Assembly (NCBI GenBank): GCA_027063325.1
Contig: JAMOSA010000149.1
Span: forward strand, 1 to 12,712
Reading direction: 5' to 3'
Source: Campylobacteraceae bacterium
GTDB lineage: Bacteria > Campylobacterota > Campylobacteria > Campylobacterales > Sulfurovaceae
Length of the DNA stretch: 12,712 nt
The notes beneath the pieces are model-generated. The model made no database searches. It was not told the origin of the DNA and saw nothing but the letters and a program-made list of their open reading frames with translations. Made by a program: the position numbers and the translations under genes. Positions 6,747 to 12,712 of the stretch are shown here, piece by piece (position 1 is the stretch's first letter; each line of letters starts with the position of its first letter).

Positions 6747-7859
6747 ATGGAGTGTAAATATTTTGGTGAGTGTGGTAGTTGCATACTATATGAGAGTGAA
6801 TATTTAAAACAGGTTACTAAAAAGAGTGAAACTGTTTCATCTTTACTAAAACCATTTTATGACAAACCCCTTGAATCTCACATATCACCAGATAGCCACT
6901 ATAGAGCAAGAGCAGAGTTTAGAGTATGGCATGATAAAGATAATATCTCTTATGCTATGGGAAATATAAATAAAAATGGTATAGTCAAAATAGACTCTTG
7001 TCCCAAAGTTATAAAGCCAATCTATAATATGATGATACCTCTTATAGAGCTTTTAAACTCTTCATATATACTCTCACACAAACTATTTACAGTAGAATTT
7101 CTATCAGCTACAACAGGTGATATAGTAGTTACTTTGATATATCACAAGAAGTTAGACAAAGAGTGGATAAAAGAGGCAAAGAGTTTAGAAGAGAAATTGA
7201 ATATATCTATAATTGGTCGCAGTCGTAAACAAAAAATAGTAATTTCCAAAGAGTATGTAACAGAAAAACTTACAATTAATAACAAAAAGTATAGCTACTA
7301 CCACTATGAGGGTGGATTTACTCAGCCAAATCCATATATAAATACCAAAATGATTCAATGGGCAGAAGATAGAGCTAAAGATATAGGAGGAGATTTGGCA
7401 GAAGCCTATTGTGGACTTGGTAATTTTACCATACCTCTATCAAAAGAGTTTGATAAAGTTTTAGCTACTGAAATTAGTAAAAGATCTATATTTAATGCAA
7501 ACAAAAATTGCGAACTCAACAATATAAATAATATAAAATTTGCCAGATTATCTTCAGCAGAGATGACTCAGGCACTAAATGGAGTTAGAAATTTTAGGAG
7601 GCTTGAGAGTATAGATATAGATAATTATAATTTTTCTACAATTTTAGTAGATCCCCCAAGAGCAGGTTTGGATAATGATACTATAAATTTAGCCTCAAGT
7701 ATAGAAAATATTATATATATATCCTGCAATCCTTATACATTAACCAAAGATTTAGAGTCCCTAAGTAGTACTCACCAAGTAGTTACAGCTACAATTTTTG
7801 ATCAATTCCCATATACAAACCACATAGAGTCTGGAATTTTCTTAAAAAAGATTAAATAA
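6747..7859 (+). CDS. trmA: tRNA (uracil-5-)-methyltransferase TrmA
   Basis: Makes 5-methyluridine at position 54 in the T-loop of tRNAs using S-adenosylmethionine, in the cytoplasm. 370 residues from ATG 6747, against 366 in E. coli. It matches E. coli TrmA along its length: SHYRARAEFRVWHD (50-63), YHKKLDKEW (132-140), FTQPN (191-195), the SAM motif EAYCGLGNF (219-227), VDPPRAGLD (301-309), YISCNP with catalytic Cys327, and FDQFPYTNHIESG with general base Glu361. The close match favours TrmA over the related RlmC/RlmD rRNA enzymes. It stands alone between the NosL-like gene and the cellulase, with inverted repeats on both sides. Confidence 0.96.
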   Translation: MECKYFGECGSCILYESEYLKQVTKKSETVSSLLKPFYDKPLESHISPDSHYRARAEFRVWHDKDNISYAMGNINKNGIVKIDSCPKVIKPIYNMMIPLIELLNSSYILSHKLFTVEFLSATTGDIVVTLIYHKKLDKEWIKEAKSLEEKLNISIIGRSRKQKIVISKEYVTEKLTINNKKYSYYHYEGGFTQPNPYINTKMIQWAEDRAKDIGGDLAEAYCGLGNFTIPLSKEFDKVLATEISKRSIFNANKNCELNNINNIKFARLSSAEMTQALNGVRNFRRLESIDIDNYNFSTILVDPPRAGLDNDTINLASSIENIIYISCNPYTLTKDLESLSSTHQVVTATIFDQFPYTNHIESGIFLKKIK

Positions 7860-7881
7860 TTTGATATTTTATGTTAAACTC

Positions 7882-7909
7882 TTGTAATACTATACAAAAG
7901 TATTATAGT
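7882..7909 (+). promoter_or_regulatory. Inverted repeat and possible promoter between trmA and the GH9 gene
   Basis: TAATACT (7885-7891) and AGTATTA (7899-7905) are exact inverted copies with a 7-base loop. A possible promoter, TTGTAA (7882-7887) and TATAGT (7904-7909) with 16 bases between, overlaps it. It may act as a trmA terminator, a GH9 promoter/operator, or both. GGGAG lies 8 bases before the GH9 ATG at 7938. Confidence 0.4.
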
Positions 7910-7937
7910 AGGATATTTTAATTTTGGGAGATAATAG

Positions 7938-10547
7938 ATGTTGAAGCGTTTAGTATTGCTTATGCTAATGAGTATAAGTATATGGGCAACAGAGCCAACA
8001 ACGGAGAATGTAACAAAGCTCTATATTGCTACATTTGATAGAGCACCTGATAAAGCAGGAATTGAATATTGGGTAGAGTTATCCAACCTCAATCTCGAAC
8101 AGATTGCTCAAAGCTTTTTTGATCAGCCTGAAACCAAACAGAAATATCCAGATGGATACACTACAGAGAATTTTGTAAAAGCTATATACAATAATCTATT
8201 TGGCAGAGATCCAGATAAAGCAGGACTTGATTATTGGGTAAAAGAGCTTGATAGTGGCAAGATAAGTAAACCTACATTTATACTAGCTGTAGTAAATGGT
8301 GCATTAGCAGATGACAAACAGTTATTAGATAATAAAACAGTAGTAGGTTTAATATGTGTAAAAGAAGATGTCAAGATTGAGACAGCAAAAGCTATTATGA
8401 AAGAGGTTAAAGCAGATCCAGCTACTGTATCTAAAGTATTAGAAAAGTTTGGATTAGATAAAAGCAAAGAGGAGATAAAAACTTCTAATGAAGCACTAAA
8501 GATCGAGATAACAAGAAAAGATAATTGGAATACCGGTTTTTGTGCCAATATAAATATATATAATACCAGCAATAAAGATATAAAATGGGAAGCTGACTTT
8601 GATGCCAAAGGAGTTATAAATAACTTCTGGAATGCAAACTATACTCAAGATCCAAATACTCTAATGACTCATATCAGTGGATTAGATTGGAATAGAGTAG
8701 TAAAAGCTAAAGAGAAGGTAGAAGTTGGATATTGTGCAGATAAAGTAGCTTCCAAAATACCACCAGCCAATAAAGCTGAAACAAACAGTGAAGGTTTAAT
8801 AGTAAATCAAGTAACTAAAAACAGTTGGGATAGTGGATACTGTAATGATGTAATTATTACAAATACAACCAACAGTGATATAACATGGAGTGTAACAATA
8901 CCAGCTGATGGTGATGTATATACTCTATGGAATGCAAACTATACCCAAGATCCAAATACAAAAGAGATTCAAGCAAGTGGTGTAGATTGGAATAAAATAG
9001 TAGAACCAAATAGTGAAGTTACTTTTGGATACTGTGCAAATACTGTAACTCAAACCAGTAACTCTACAGATAATTCAGCTAATAAAGATGAAAACAATCA
9101 AAATACAAATGGAGATAGTGAACAAGATAGTAGCAATAGTGCTACAGATGATTCAAATCAAGATAGTACAAAAGATAACAATCAAGAACCTAGTAATGTA
9201 ACAGCACCTCCAACAGATGAGAAAACAAGTAATTTTACAAAAGATGATTATGAGAGTGTACTAAAAAAATCATATCTATTCTATGAAGCTCAAAGAGCCT
9301 CTGGACCATTCCCTCATGTTAGCTGGAGAAACCCAGCAGCTTTAGATGATGGTAAAGATGTAGGTAGAGATTTGAGTAAAGGTTGGTTTGATGCAGGTGA
9401 TCATGTCAAATTTAATCTACCAATGTCATATAGTGCTTCAGTACTTGAACTTGGTATGATAACATTCCCTGATGCATATAATCAAGCAGGAGAGATGACA
9501 AATGCAAAAGATCAAGTGAAATATGTACTTGATTATTTAATGAATGCATATAATGAGGGTAGCAATATAGATGATCCTTCAGATGATAAAATATATTATC
9601 AAGTAGGTGATGGAGATGCTGACCATTCATTCTGGGGACCACCAGAAGATATGACAATGAATAGACCAACATATACTTGTGATAAAGATAACAAGTGTAG
9701 TGAAGTAGGTGGTGATATGGCAGCAGCCTTAGCAGCTGGTTCAATACTTTTTGCAGATGACAAAGAGTATAGTAGTAAATTGCTACAAAAAGCAAAAGGA
9801 GTATATACATTTGCCTCTACTTATGAAGGAAACAATGGATATACAGCTGCAAATCCATTCTATACATCATATAGTGGATATAATGATGAATTAGCCTATG
9901 CAGCTGCTTGGTTATATAAAGCAACTGGTGAAACAAAATATCTACAAGATGCACAAAAATATATGGAAAAGAAGAAAAATGATGTATATTGGGCAATGAG
10001 TTGGGATAATGTATCTGTACTTGCTGCATATTTGCTATATAACACAACAGATGATTCTCAATATAGTGATATAGTAAAAAATCACTTAAATGCAGTTATG
10101 AAACAAGAGAAAACTGATGGTGGACTTACATTCTTCTTGCAATGGGGTTCACTGAGATATGCTGCAAATGGTGCATTTGTATCTTTGCTATATGCAAATA
10201 CACTACCTAAAAATGACAGTTACAGAGCAACACTTATCAACTATGCACAAAGTCAAATAGATTATATATTAGGTGATAATCCAAGAAAGAGTTCTTATGT
10301 AATAGGATTTGGCAATAATTATCCAATCAATCCACATCATAGAGCTGCTCACTACTCAAAAGAGCATAATATTGATACACCTGTAAATAATACTTATCTA
10401 CTTGAGGGTGCATTAGTGGGAGGACCAAAGAGTAAAGATGATTTTGATTACAAAGATGACAGACACGATTATATCTGCAATGAGGTAGCAACTGATTATA
10501 ATGCCGGTTTTACTGGTGCAATCGCTGGTTTGATTGAGTTGAAGTAA
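7938..10547 (+). CDS. Secreted cellulase: DUF4214 x2, CBM2-like x2, linker, GH9 catalytic domain
   Basis: 869 residues; inverting hydrolysis of beta-1,4-glucan, outside the cell. Signal peptide 1-18 (IWA-TEP). Two DUF4214 repeats lie at about 24-60 (LYIATFDRAPDKAGIEYW) and 78-120 (IYNNLFGRDPDKAGLDYW). Two CBM2-like modules, about 186-268 and 286-368, each keep three aromatic positions (W197/W231/W251; W297/W331/W351) and a terminal Cys pair (C202/C266; C302/C366), so binding to crystalline cellulose is likely. A Ser/Asn/Asp linker spans 371-430. GH9 fills 433-869: FYEAQRASGPFP, GWFDAGDHVKFNLPM with Asp485 and Asp488 (base), PHHRAAH (799-805) and NEVATDYNAGFTGA with acid Glu849. There is no N-terminal Ig domain or CBM3c, so endo-action is more likely than processive. 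Base use resembles the neighbours, so any transfer is not recent. GH9 assignment is firm. Confidence 0.95.
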   Translation: MLKRLVLLMLMSISIWATEPTTENVTKLYIATFDRAPDKAGIEYWVELSNLNLEQIAQSFFDQPETKQKYPDGYTTENFVKAIYNNLFGRDPDKAGLDYWVKELDSGKISKPTFILAVVNGALADDKQLLDNKTVVGLICVKEDVKIETAKAIMKEVKADPATVSKVLEKFGLDKSKEEIKTSNEALKIEITRKDNWNTGFCANINIYNTSNKDIKWEADFDAKGVINNFWNANYTQDPNTLMTHISGLDWNRVVKAKEKVEVGYCADKVASKIPPANKAETNSEGLIVNQVTKNSWDSGYCNDVIITNTTNSDITWSVTIPADGDVYTLWNANYTQDPNTKEIQASGVDWNKIVEPNSEVTFGYCANTVTQTSNSTDNSANKDENNQNTNGDSEQDSSNSATDDSNQDSTKDNNQEPSNVTAPPTDEKTSNFTKDDYESVLKKSYLFYEAQRASGPFPHVSWRNPAALDDGKDVGRDLSKGWFDAGDHVKFNLPMSYSASVLELGMITFPDAYNQAGEMTNAKDQVKYVLDYLMNAYNEGSNIDDPSDDKIYYQVGDGDADHSFWGPPEDMTMNRPTYTCDKDNKCSEVGGDMAAALAAGSILFADDKEYSSKLLQKAKGVYTFASTYEGNNGYTAANPFYTSYSGYNDELAYAAAWLYKATGETKYLQDAQKYMEKKKNDVYWAMSWDNVSVLAAYLLYNTTDDSQYSDIVKNHLNAVMKQEKTDGGLTFFLQWGSLRYAANGAFVSLLYANTLPKNDSYRATLINYAQSQIDYILGDNPRKSSYVIGFGNNYPINPHHRAAHYSKEHNIDTPVNNTYLLEGALVGGPKSKDDFDYKDDRHDYICNEVATDYNAGFTGAIAGLIELK
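8628..8960 (+). repeat. Internal duplication of the CBM2-like module, 300-bp period
   Basis: The 32 bases at about 8628-8659 recur at 8928-8959 with one change, both coding WNANYTQDPNT. The rest of the two modules aligns at the protein level with the same 100-residue spacing (W197/W297, C202/C302, W251/W351, C266/C366) but has diverged. It is seen directly and points to duplication within the gene. Confidence 0.85.
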
Positions 10548-10553
10548 CTCTTA

Positions 10554-10579
10554 GATGCAGAGGATTTATCCTCTGTATT
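10554..10579 (+). terminator. Probable terminator of the GH9 gene
   Basis: CAGAGGA (10558-10564) and TCCTCTG (10569-10575) pair around a 4-base loop, with up to four more outer pairs including wobbles, starting 6 bases past the stop. Only a weak T-rich stretch follows. Confidence 0.65.
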
Positions 10580-10672
10580 ATGCACTTGATTTTACATATT
10601 TGTTATCAATAATCATAAAATAATTCTTATATTTTTATCACACATATTCACTTTTGATTCTTGTAATTACTG

Positions 10673-10703
10673 ATTCATTTGATATATTACTATCTGAATG
10701 AAT
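10673..10703. terminator. Possible two-way hairpin between the converging GH9 and glycosyltransferase genes
   Basis: ATTCATT (10673-10679) pairs with AATGAAT (10697-10703); an inner GATA/TATC stem (10681-10684 with 10691-10694) can stack on it across a wobble and one bulge. It lies 15 bases past the glycosyltransferase stop on the minus strand. Neither side has a strong T-run. The rest of this 171-base gap shows nothing else. Confidence 0.4.
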
Positions 10704-10718
10704 ACAATTTTATATATT

Positions 10719-11864
10719 TCATATAAATTTACTAAAAAGTTCCAAATGCTCTTTTGATGTTTTTTGCCAACTATACTTTTTGGTCTGTACTATACCTCTG
10801 TTTGTTAAATCATCTCTCAGGTTTGTATCTGATAATATTTTATATAAAGCTTCACTTATACTCTCTATACTGTATGGATCTATATACAAGGCACTATCTC
10901 CACACACTTCAGGTAGTGATGATATATTTGAAACAATAACAGGAGTACCACATGCCATAGCCTCTACAGGAGGTATTCCAAAACCTTCATATAAAGATGG
11001 ATATACAAATACTTCAGCCAAATTATATAAATGTGCCAACTCTATATCATCAACACTTCCAATATATCTGATATTACCATTTTCAGACTCTATCATATCC
11101 ATAATCTCACTGTTGTTCCACCCCTGTGTACCTACTAACAAGAGTTGAAATCTCTCTTTTAACTCTTTGGGCAAAGATATATATGCTTTTATCAATCTCA
11201 ATAGATTTTTTCTGGGTTCTATACTTCCTACAAAAAGTATAAAAGGAGAATTGATACCAAACTTTTGAATACTTTTTTCTAACTCAAAACTGTTATACTC
11301 TCTATATACACTATGATCTACACCATTATGTATGACACTAATATCACTATCTGCTATATTCAATATTTCAACAGCTTCACTCTTTATATATTCAGAAACA
11401 GTTATAATATGATCTGCTCTGTCTATTCGTTCAAAAAAATACTTTGAAAAATAATCCACTCTCTCTTTTGGATGCCACTCTCTGTATAGATGGAATGAAA
11501 AGTCATGAATTGTTACAATACTTTTTTTTGAATTGATAGATGGTTCTGGTATAAAGTTTGATTCCCAATATAAATCATAACTATCTTTTTGCAATTTTGA
11601 AAGTACTTCCAATGTTTTTCTAGCAAGTGCTTTTGTATATCTGTTCGAAGATACAATATTTTTTACTTTGTGTCTTAATCCTATGTGACTATTGCCATTT
11701 TTGCTATGATAATCAATCAACTCTCTGCTTATGGTTCCTTGGTAGTAATACCACTCTATATCACTACTGATACTCTTCATACCCTTTGATACTTCATAAG
11801 TATATCTTGCAATTCCACTTCTTGGGGTAAGCAAAGGAATTGTATTTATTATAATTTTAGAAAT
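10719..11864 (-). CDS. GT4-family glycosyltransferase (likely start codon ATT)
   Basis: Transfers a sugar from an activated donor with retention; acceptor unknown, probably an envelope polysaccharide or lipid-linked glycan, acting at the cytoplasmic face. 381 residues if started at ATT 11864, 371 if at TTG 11834. The C-terminal GT4 half shows ILFVGSIEPRKNLLRLIKAY, LLLVGTQGW, the IRYIGSVDD segment, then FVYPSLYEGFGIPPVEAMACGTPV with the E-x7-E pair (Glu293, Glu301 from ATT) and a PEVCGDSALY segment. The N-terminus from ATT reads SKIIINTIPLLTPRSGIARY, the usual first beta strand and glycine loop of such enzymes, and AAGGAGG stands 5 bases before it. TTG 11834 would cut off this strand and has no ribosome site. 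It follows PBP2 by 14 bases, so it shares that operon. Similar to mannosyl/rhamnosyltransferases; sugar not determinable. Confidence 0.9.
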   Translation of the reverse strand: MSKIIINTIPLLTPRSGIARYTYEVSKGMKSISSDIEWYYYQGTISRELIDYHSKNGNSHIGLRHKVKNIVSSNRYTKALARKTLEVLSKLQKDSYDLYWESNFIPEPSINSKKSIVTIHDFSFHLYREWHPKERVDYFSKYFFERIDRADHIITVSEYIKSEAVEILNIADSDISVIHNGVDHSVYREYNSFELEKSIQKFGINSPFILFVGSIEPRKNLLRLIKAYISLPKELKERFQLLLVGTQGWNNSEIMDMIESENGNIRYIGSVDDIELAHLYNLAEVFVYPSLYEGFGIPPVEAMACGTPVIVSNISSLPEVCGDSALYIDPYSIESISEALYKILSDTNLRDDLTNRGIVQTKKYSWQKTSKEHLELFSKFI

Positions 11865-11867
11865 TTT

Positions 11868-11877
11868 ATCCTCCTTT
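11868..11877 (-). promoter_or_regulatory. Strong Shine-Dalgarno deciding the glycosyltransferase start
   Basis: AAAGGAGGAT on the minus strand lies between the PBP2 stop (11879-11881) and the proposed ATT start (11864-11862). No ATG, GTG or TTG lies within normal reach of it in the right frame; the first conventional start, TTG 11834, is about 35 bases away. Confidence 0.75.
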
Positions 11878-11878
11878 G

Positions 11879-12712
11879 TTAAAATAACTCTCCATTATCC
11901 TCTTTTTTAGGTTCTTTTGGCTGTTTTGGTACTACTCTTTTTTGTGGTTTTTTTTGATTTACTCTATATCTTTTTTGAGATTTGTCTTTTGAATTCCCTG
12001 AAGCCTCTTTTGCCTCTTGTAATTCTAATTGAACTTTGTCATAGGGATGATCTTTGAAGTATCCATTATAATATAGCCATCTATATATTTTTGCAGCTAT
12101 TGGTCCAGCTGCACTACCTCCATGTCCTCCATGCTCTAGTAGTACTGTTACTATAAATTCAGGATTTTCATATGGTGCATAAGTTGTAATCCAGGCATGT
12201 GATTTTCTAAAGTATGCCAAATCATCCTCTTTAACTCTCTTTTTAACATCCTGTGGGATTGAAACAACTTGGGCTGTACCTGTTTTTCCTGCTACCTTTA
12301 TAGGTAGATTACTCATAGTCTTATATGCTGTTCCTCTTCTGTCATTACACACTTCATACATAGCTTTTCTAATTATCTCCATATGTTCAGGATTGAAATT
12401 AATCTTTTTTAGTATATTTTTTACTTTTTTACCATTTATCTCTTTTGCAAAGTGTGGAACAGGTAATTTACCAGTAGCCAAAAATGCTGTATATCTTGCA
12501 ACCTGTATAGGAGTAACATTATCATAACCTTGACCTATGGCTGCAATTACAGTTTCACCTTTGTACCATGGCAGATTGTATCTTTTTCTCTTCCAGGCTT
12601 TGTTTGGAATAATGCCTCTATATTCTCTTGGCAAATCTATGCCACTCTTTACTCCTAAACCTATCTGATGGAGAGTTTTTGATATATTGTCTATTCCTAT
12701 TTTCAGGCTTTT
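11879..12712 (-). CDS. mrdA: Penicillin-binding protein 2, C-terminal part (start outside window)
   Basis: Peptidoglycan transpeptidase of the rod complex, anchored in the inner membrane with its catalytic domain in the periplasm. The frame is open to the right edge, so the N-terminus, the SxxK active serine and the SxN motif are outside. Visible are GLGVKSGIDLP, GIIPNKAWK, WYKGETVIAAIGQGYDNVTPIQ and the KTG motif in AGKTGTAQV (bases 12278-12286), in the order and spacing of PBP2 rather than FtsI. GGHGGSAAGPIAAKIY precedes the end of the domain. The last 45 residues are a Lys/Gln/Pro-rich tail (RVNQKKPQKRVVPKQPKEPKKED) without clear homology. A TTG at 12634 is internal, not a start. The GT4 gene follows 14 bases later. 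Confidence 0.93.
   Translation of the reverse strand, partial: KSLKIGIDNISKTLHQIGLGVKSGIDLPREYRGIIPNKAWKRKRYNLPWYKGETVIAAIGQGYDNVTPIQVARYTAFLATGKLPVPHFAKEINGKKVKNILKKINFNPEHMEIIRKAMYEVCNDRRGTAYKTMSNLPIKVAGKTGTAQVVSIPQDVKKRVKEDDLAYFRKSHAWITTYAPYENPEFIVTVLLEHGGHGGSAAGPIAAKIYRWLYYNGYFKDHPYDKVQLELQEAKEASGNSKDKSQKRYRVNQKKPQKRVVPKQPKEPKKEDNGELF

Noticed and set aside
9412..10047. Minus-strand open frames opposite the GH9 domain.
   Set aside because: They are His/Leu/Tyr-rich shadow translations of a firm GH9 coding region.
7938..10547. Recent horizontal transfer of the GH9 gene.
   Set aside because: Its base and codon use look like those of trmA and hisS, with no mobile element, tRNA or direct repeat at the borders; older transfer remains possible but is not shown.
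12632..12634. TTG at 12634 as the start of a short PBP-like gene.
   Set aside because: The frame continues upstream to the window edge with PBP2-specific sequence (GLGVKSGIDLP), so it is an internal codon.

Overview
The window is AT-rich and its housekeeping genes point to a Campylobacterota (Epsilonproteobacteria) genome. The evidence is the close-packed coaD-tmk-hisS order (also found in Campylobacter, from memory), the TATAAT-type -10 elements with little -35 sequence, the NosL-family copper protein, and the low-GC codon use (AAA, ATA, TTA). I cannot name the genus. The DUF4214 module and the N-terminal lipoprotein module resemble proteins I associate with free-living sulfur-oxidising members such as Sulfurimonas or Sulfurovum. 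That placement is inference.

Layout. (1) 1-3233, minus: one very long open frame, cut off by the left edge. It encodes a multidomain lipoprotein glycoside hydrolase: lipobox, N-terminal module, Asn/Ser/Thr/Asp linker, Ig-like domain, GH12 endoglucanase/xyloglucanase domain, an unassigned beta-sandwich-like module, then the start of a clan GH-A barrel. (2) 3453-5728, minus: coaD, tmk and hisS, with a TAA/ATG junction without gap and an ATGA overlap. (3) 5904-6596, plus: a periplasmic NosL-like protein started by GTG. (4) 6747-7859, plus: trmA, tRNA m5U54 methyltransferase. (5) 7938-10547, plus: a secreted cellulase with two DUF4214 repeats, two CBM2-like modules, a linker and a GH9 catalytic domain. 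(6) 10719-11864, minus: a GT4 glycosyltransferase that probably starts at an ATT codon, directly downstream of (7) 11879-12712, minus: the C-terminal part of penicillin-binding protein 2 (mrdA), cut by the right edge.

How it fits together. Two large exported enzymes for beta-1,4-glucans (GH12 plus GH-A on a lipid anchor; GH9 plus CBM2 with an ordinary signal peptide) flank a block of ordinary housekeeping genes. Together they would suit attack on cellulose or xyloglucan-like polymers, which is unexpected in a phylum known mainly for using inorganic compounds and organic acids.

The most striking signal is in the lipoprotein linker. A period-8 amino-acid repeat places an Asn in a perfect Campylobacter-type N-glycosylation sequon (D/E-X-N-X-S/T) seven times in a row, while the GH9 enzyme, with a linker of similar composition, has no such sequon that I could find. 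This looks like a purpose-built glycosylation array.

I saw no tRNA or rRNA gene, CRISPR array, insertion sequence or phage gene. No gene-free stretch exceeds 300 bases.
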